A stretch of DNA of 64,000 bases, taken from NCBI RefSeq assembly GCF_027913035.1, contig NZ_CP115775.1, positions 558,001 through 622,000 on the forward strand. The letters are read 5' to 3'. The DNA is from Paracoccus albus (lineage in GTDB: Bacteria > Pseudomonadota > Alphaproteobacteria > Rhodobacterales > Rhodobacteraceae). Both the position numbers and the translations under genes were made by a program. Shown here in pieces: positions 59,471 through 64,000 of this stretch. How positions within the stretch are numbered: position 1 is the first letter of the stretch; each line of letters starts with the position of its first letter. Below the pieces are notes generated by a model, which was not told where the DNA came from, did not search any database, and saw only the letters and a program-made list of their open reading frames with translations.

Positions 59471-61642
59471 ATGCCTCGTAGATCAACCGCCCAGCCGGCT
59501 GCGTGCGCGCCATCCAGTTTCTTGCGGTATACGACTGCACTGATGTCGCTCTTGGTTCTGCCCTTTTCAGCTTTCGCGCAGGACCGGCAGGTAGCAGATA
59601 CCATCGTTCTTCCGGAACTCGTGCTGCAGGCATTGCCTTTTACAGGTGAGATCGAGGGTTATCTGGCCCCTGGAACCGAAACCGGCGTCAAATCCGGTGT
59701 GCCTCTGGAAGAGGTTCCGCAGTCGATTTCCGTTGTGACTTCGACGGAACTTCAACGTCGCGCACCTTCGCAGGTTGAGGACGCGATCAAATATACTGTT
59801 GGTGTCAACGCCTCGACCTGGGGGACGGATGACCGCTTCGATCAGTTCGCGATTCGCGGCTTCGATCTGGGCTCCGGTTCGCTTTACCGCGACGGATTGC
59901 CGCAGAAAGTGCTGGGATTCACGGCGTTCTCATCCCATCCCTACATGCTGGAACGCGTGGATGTGCTGCGTGGCCCGGCGGGCGTCCTTTACGGGTCGAA
60001 CGATGCGGGCGGCATGGTCAATCTCGTCACCAAGCGGCCTGTCTTTGAACGCAAAGCCGAGGCGCGGCTTGGCTATGGCAGCCATGATTCCGTTGAAATC
60101 GGCTTCGATTACGGCGACGTCCTGAACGCCGACAATACCTTGGCCGGCCGCATCACCGGGCTGTGGCGCGACGGATCGACCGAGATCGACAACTCTGACG
60201 ACGACCCGGCCTTTCTTTCCGCCGGTTTGACCTGGGCGCCAACCGATTTAACTTCTGTCACCCTTTTGGCGCATATCCAGAAAGATGATCGCACGCCGAC
60301 CACGTTCTTCCCCATCACGGGTGAGGATTACGATGCCGCATTTGGCGCTCTGCCGGATGATTTCGGCTATGCCGCCTCGCCCTATAACGACTTCAGAACA
60401 GAACAGCGGTCCGTGGGCCTCGAGATCACGCATGAATTCCTGCCCGAGCTGGCTCTGAATTCGCGCATCCGCTATGCCCATCAGGATACCGATTATCGTC
60501 ACCTCTACCGTGACGGGATCAGCTCAAAAGGGATCAGCTATACCGCCTTCCGTCAGGTCGAGGATGCGCGCACAATCGGCGCCGACATCAATCTGGAATG
60601 GCGGCGAAGCTTTGGTGGAGCCGAAAACAGTTTGACGGCTGGGCTGGATTATCACCGCGCCGAACGCGACGCCGAGCAGTATTACAAATACGGCGCCTAC
60701 ACGATGCCCTTCACCAATATTTCCTATGATTTCGATGTGGCCGATCCGGCCCTGTCGGGACGCAGTCGGAAGACCTATACCGAGAAGGGGATATATCTGC
60801 AGAACCACCTGAATTTCGGTCAGGGCACGACGATCACGGCGGGCCTGCGCCGCAGCTGGCTGGAGAACAAGGCCGAAGACCGTCTGGCCGATACGACAAG
60901 CCGCCGCAAGGATTCCGCGACGACCGGCATGATCGGGGCGACCCATCGCTTCGCCAATGGCCTGGCCCCCTATGTCAACTATTCAGAAGGGTTCATCCAG
61001 AATGCCGGGATCACGATAGATGGCGATCCGCTGGACCCTTCGCGCAACAAACAATTCGAGATCGGCCTGCGCTATATGCCCGCATCCGGCGATTTGTTGC
61101 TGAGCGCCGCCGCTTTTGACCTGCGAAAGACCAATGTCGAGGATTACTATTTCGACGAAAACGGCAATATCGACTACACCCATTCGACCCAGGTTGGCGA
61201 AATCCGTGCCCGTGGTGTCGAGTTGGAGGCACGCGGCCGTCTGACCGGCAGCTTGCAGGGTGTGCTGGGCTATACCTATCTGGATACCGAGATCACCGAA
61301 TCCGCCAATGCCCGCAAGAAAGGCAACGACAACATCATGTCGCCGCGGCATCAGGTTTCGTTGTGGCTGGATTGGGATGCAGAGCGGCTGCTGCCGGGTC
61401 TGACAATTGGTGGTGGCCTCCGCTACCAGTCGGACTCTTATGCAACGCAGTTGAACGGGCGTGTGACACCATCGCATACCACTGCCGATCTGGCCCTGCG
61501 CTATGAGGCCGATGAATATGCATTGGATCTGGGCGTCACCAATGCCTTCGACAAGGAATATTACGGTGTCTGCTATGACAATCTTGGTTGTGCCTATGGA
61601 GAGGGCCGCAGGGTCAATCTGACACTCAGCCGCCAGTTCTGA
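59471..61642 (+). CDS. TonB-dependent siderophore receptor
   Basis: This 723-residue outer-membrane receptor has a signal peptide (residues 15-35, LVLPFSAFAQ cleavage), a TonB box-like stretch (DTIVLPELVLQAL, about residues 43-55), the plug domain with VPLEEVPQSISVVTSTEL and LRGPAGVLYGSNDAGGMVNL, and a 22-strand barrel ending in the expected aromatic Phe (LTLSRQF). The plug start ETGVKSGVPL resembles FhuA/FoxA-type receptors for hydroxamate siderophores. The esterase gene follows one base later. Confidence 0.94.
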   Translation: MPRRSTAQPAACAPSSFLRYTTALMSLLVLPFSAFAQDRQVADTIVLPELVLQALPFTGEIEGYLAPGTETGVKSGVPLEEVPQSISVVTSTELQRRAPSQVEDAIKYTVGVNASTWGTDDRFDQFAIRGFDLGSGSLYRDGLPQKVLGFTAFSSHPYMLERVDVLRGPAGVLYGSNDAGGMVNLVTKRPVFERKAEARLGYGSHDSVEIGFDYGDVLNADNTLAGRITGLWRDGSTEIDNSDDDPAFLSAGLTWAPTDLTSVTLLAHIQKDDRTPTTFFPITGEDYDAAFGALPDDFGYAASPYNDFRTEQRSVGLEITHEFLPELALNSRIRYAHQDTDYRHLYRDGISSKGISYTAFRQVEDARTIGADINLEWRRSFGGAENSLTAGLDYHRAERDAEQYYKYGAYTMPFTNISYDFDVADPALSGRSRKTYTEKGIYLQNHLNFGQGTTITAGLRRSWLENKAEDRLADTTSRRKDSATTGMIGATHRFANGLAPYVNYSEGFIQNAGITIDGDPLDPSRNKQFEIGLRYMPASGDLLLSAAAFDLRKTNVEDYYFDENGNIDYTHSTQVGEIRARGVELEARGRLTGSLQGVLGYTYLDTEITESANARKKGNDNIMSPRHQVSLWLDWDAERLLPGLTIGGGLRYQSDSYATQLNGRVTPSHTTADLALRYEADEYALDLGVTNAFDKEYYGVCYDNLGCAYGEGRRVNLTLSRQF

Positions 61643-61643
61643 C

Positions 61644-62528
61644 ATGGCTGCTGCGCTGATAAACGAAGGTGTCGCCGATTGTGGAGGCACCCGCTGGTTC
61701 GATCTTGCTGACAGCCAGACGGGTGCTGTCCGGCGTATATTCCTTTGGCGGCCGCCCGGCGAAGCACCGCAGGCAGGTTGGCCCGCGCTTTGGCTGCTAG
61801 ACGGCAATGCTGTGATCGGCACGGCCGTAGACATCATGCGGGCGCAGGCCTTCTGGCCAAGTGGCACGAATGTCGGCTGGGGCGCACTGGTCGCGGTTGG
61901 TTATCCAACCGATGACGCCTACGACACCTTTCGCCGAAGCTGGGATCTTGGCCCGCCACCGGGCCGGACCTATCCGCCCTTCAAAGAAGGGGGGCCAGAT
62001 GTTCGCACCGGCGGTGGGGCAGAGATGGCGCGCTTCATTCTTGAAGATGTCCGCCAGTTTCTGACCGACTATGTCGTATTGGACATGACGCGCCAATCGC
62101 TGTTCGGTCATTCCTTTGGCGGGTTGTTTGCACTATGGCTGATGCTCACGCGTCCCGGTGCCTTTCGCACATGGATCGCCGCAAGCCCCGCTATCACATG
62201 GGAGGACGGCTTTCTGCTGGACCACCTCAAACGTTTTGATCCTGAAGGCCGCAAGCTTTTGGTCCATCTTTCTGCAGGGGAATGGGAAGGTGACGAGCTT
62301 GCGCCATTCCAACGTGGTCGCGCCGACTCATCAGATCGGCTGGCACAGAAAAAGCAGACACAGACCGTGGCGGCAGCGCGCGATATGGCCCGGCATCTGT
62401 CTGATCGTGGCTTGCTTGCAATGTTTGAGGTCTATTCAGGCGAAACACATATGTCAGTTCTACCTGTAGCGGTTAATCGGGCCGTGCATTGCGCGTTTGC
62501 GATCGATCCCGTTATTGCGCAATCTTGA
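61644..62528 (+). CDS. Siderophore esterase (IroE/Fes-like alpha/beta hydrolase)
   Basis: This 294-residue serine esterase has the nucleophile elbow GHSFGGLFALWLML (Ser near residue 157), SPAITWEDGF and a final GETHMSVLPVAV that supplies the catalytic His. The N-terminus WFDLADSQTGAVRRIFLWRP resembles IroE-type esterases. These release iron by hydrolysing tri-ester siderophores or trim the ligand. It starts one base after the receptor stop, so it is coupled to uptake. It lacks a clear signal peptide and so is probably cytosolic. Confidence 0.86.
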   Translation: MAAALINEGVADCGGTRWFDLADSQTGAVRRIFLWRPPGEAPQAGWPALWLLDGNAVIGTAVDIMRAQAFWPSGTNVGWGALVAVGYPTDDAYDTFRRSWDLGPPPGRTYPPFKEGGPDVRTGGGAEMARFILEDVRQFLTDYVVLDMTRQSLFGHSFGGLFALWLMLTRPGAFRTWIAASPAITWEDGFLLDHLKRFDPEGRKLLVHLSAGEWEGDELAPFQRGRADSSDRLAQKKQTQTVAAARDMARHLSDRGLLAMFEVYSGETHMSVLPVAVNRAVHCAFAIDPVIAQS

Positions 62529-62699
62529 GGAGCGATGACCAGCGAATAGTTCTTGAAGCGCCAAGAGCCGTGATAAGGTTCCGGTTGGTGGAGTAGCCCC
62601 AATCGGTGCGGCCAGTTCGGCACAACTGAACAACCCCATCGCGGCCAAGGTTTGCACAGCTAACCAGATTGGCAATGCTCCGGCAGAGTGTATGACCAA

Positions 62700-63767
62700 T
62701 CATTTTCCAGCTGAGACTGTTCTTTCATTTACGGAAAGTTGCGTTACATTCGACGCGGTTTTCGAACCTCGGCGCCACTGGCTCGGGGAAACGTGCGTTT
62801 CACGTAGGAATTCCCGGTTAAAGTTGGATTTTGTGTTGAAACCGCTGTCCAGCATCGCGTCAGTCACACTCGCGCCCTCATCAATTCGGCTGCAAGCATG
62901 CCGGATGCGCCACGAATTGATATAACGGGACACATTGTTTCCAGTTGAGCGATTGACTGCCCCGGACAGGCGTTTTTCCGGCAGATGCAAACGGCGCGCC
63001 AGACGCGACAAGGTCAAATTAGGATCAAGATGCAGCGGCTCTCGCGCCAGCAGGGTTTCCAGTCTTTCGATGATCTCAGCATCGTCGCTGCCAGCTTCAC
63101 GCGGCGGCGCGGGGGCGCAATCCGCTTCGTCACCTGACGCACCAGCGGCGGAGGGGCTGACGCTCAGAGTGCCCAGAAGCAAGAGCACAAGCGAGGAGAA
63201 GATGGTTATTAACCATCCGGTCCACCTCTCGTTTCCAGTTAGAAACGCGGCGGCAATGAAAAGGTCGCTGAGCGCCGATGCAATAAGTGCCCAGCCAAGA
63301 ACCTGCCAGAGCATTGCCGGGACCTGTCCGGCTTCCAACCGGGCCAATGGCATGTCTGACGAATTTCGCAACCGGAGCAGGATCGCGCCGCCATAGCCCG
63401 CAAAGACAAGCGGGACTATGAAGTCTGTCGTCTCAGGGGCGAAGATTCGGCAGAACACGGCAAAGGCCGGTGCCGCACCATGTATGATAATCGCGCGTAT
63501 CGGGATGCGCGAGACCATCGCATCCTGAAAGGTGATCCAGGCCAATGGGGGTATAATCGTCGCGCTCACAGGCAGGATTGGGCGCAATCCGCTTACGCCA
63601 TAACCACCGACCAACATGACAAGCAGCGATTGAAAGGCGCAGATGGTCAGAAATGACAACAGAAACGGCCTGCCCCCCGCCAAGAAAGTGCGGATGGCAA
63701 TATAGCCAAGAACGAGGGCGACGAAGGCGGGAATCGGAAGCATGGGCATCCGGCGACTATTGTCCAA
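62700..63767 (-). CDS. Membrane-anchored AraC-family regulator
   Basis: This 355-residue protein has about seven N-terminal membrane segments (residues 10-210, such as FLLSFLTICAFQSLLVMLVG and WLITIFSSLVLLLLGTLSV), an acidic linker (about 212-235) and the AraC DNA-binding domain (about 245-340) with LTLSRLARRLHLPEKRLSGA and VTDAMLDSGFNTKSNFNREF. The AraC domain then lies in the cytosol and the sensor part in the membrane. It lies next to the siderophore receptor and esterase genes, convergent with the esterase, so it likely activates them when it senses an envelope or ligand signal. Confidence 0.88.
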   Translation of the reverse strand: MDNSRRMPMLPIPAFVALVLGYIAIRTFLAGGRPFLLSFLTICAFQSLLVMLVGGYGVSGLRPILPVSATIIPPLAWITFQDAMVSRIPIRAIIIHGAAPAFAVFCRIFAPETTDFIVPLVFAGYGGAILLRLRNSSDMPLARLEAGQVPAMLWQVLGWALIASALSDLFIAAAFLTGNERWTGWLITIFSSLVLLLLGTLSVSPSAAGASGDEADCAPAPPREAGSDDAEIIERLETLLAREPLHLDPNLTLSRLARRLHLPEKRLSGAVNRSTGNNVSRYINSWRIRHACSRIDEGASVTDAMLDSGFNTKSNFNREFLRETHVSPSQWRRGSKTASNVTQLSVNERTVSAGK

Positions 63768-64000
63768 AAACCGGATTCTGACGACCTGAATCCCGAAAAC
63801 AGTACGTGATCATACATATTTTCTTACGATGATGGGACAACGCCCAAGAACGGAAGTTTTTGTGAAACGCCTTGCTCTGCTTTACTGCTTGCGCTCTGCA
63901 CGGCTTTGTCCGTTTCACGGATGAAGAACGGATAGGCGTCGTTGGGTTTTCGTCGGGTCGTGCCACGGCGCTTGATCTTGCGGGCGACCGATTAAATGGT
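63768..64000. other. Right-edge sequence, no recognised gene
   Basis: Only short frames are present. The minus-strand frame from about 63995 (RKIKRRGTTRRKPNDAYPFF) has no start codon and no family I know, and could be the end of a gene outside the window or debris. Confidence 0.4.

Noticed and set aside
62529..62699. Short minus-strand frames beginning MIGHTLCRSIANLV
   Set aside because: No homology recognised and they lie in the gap between convergent genes.
1..64000. CRISPR arrays, rRNA genes or an origin of replication
   Set aside because: No regularly spaced repeats, rRNA-like segments or DnaA-box clusters were seen.

Overview
The window is a piece of an alphaproteobacterial chromosome, most likely from the Rhodobacteraceae and Paracoccus-like. 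The signs are high GC, ATGA/GTGA-coupled genes, hemE/hemC divergence, a dnaG-rpoD pair, an nrdR-ribD pair and many ABC/TRAP uptake operons. This placement comes from gene content and style, not from a database comparison.

Layout. (1) 1-10.8 kb is a catabolic island. A minus-strand operon (FAD-dependent oxidase, hydantoinase/oxoprolinase A and B, aldo/keto reductase, truncated VOC protein) faces a TRAP transporter followed by a DeoR-type regulator. (2) 11.0-12.0 kb holds a decayed IS66 element next to the 3' end of tRNA-Ser(GCU), a plausible island boundary. (3) 12-23.6 kb is housekeeping: an EamA exporter, hemE, hemC, a TetR regulator, dnaG, rpoD, a BLUF photoreceptor, rmuC, a YjbQ protein, nrdR and ribD. 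(4) 23.6-28.9 kb is a three-gene capsule module (kpsC, outer-membrane export lipoprotein, kpsS) between ribD and ribE. (5) 28.9-29.8 kb is a degraded IS3 element. (6) 30-47.2 kb is a sugar/sulfate-ester utilisation region: cytosolic sulfatase, BtpA/SgcQ protein, sugar ABC importer, amidase, FGGY kinase, HAD phosphatase, DeoR regulator, SDR and a second, polyamine-type ABC importer. A shared operator-like motif in three intergenic regions suggests one DeoR regulon. (7) 47.3-50.2 kb has transposase debris, an L,D-transpeptidase and an eroded copper locus: intact csoR and operator, frameshifted copA stub, DUF411/cytochrome c chimera. (8) 50.2-51.5 kb is a glutaminase-STAS fusion. (9) 51.9-55.5 kb is a complete bufferin-type copper system, bufABCD, divergent from sigF-nrsF. 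(10) 55.5-63.8 kb is a ferric-siderophore system: periplasmic binding protein, ATPase, two permeases, TonB-dependent receptor, siderophore esterase and a membrane-anchored AraC regulator.

The most interesting system is bufABCD/sigF-nrsF. BufA is a short secreted peptide with four cysteines, BufB is the MNIO/DUF692 modification enzyme, BufC is its DUF2063 partner and BufD is a DoxX membrane protein. The 130-bp divergent region holds two ECF-type promoters with the same -35, spacer length and -10, one per strand, so the sigma factor probably drives both the peptide operon and itself. About 2 kb away, a classic CsoR-controlled copper-export locus has been inactivated by a frameshift and deletions. 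This suggests that metal sequestration by the modified peptide has replaced ATP-driven export at this locus.
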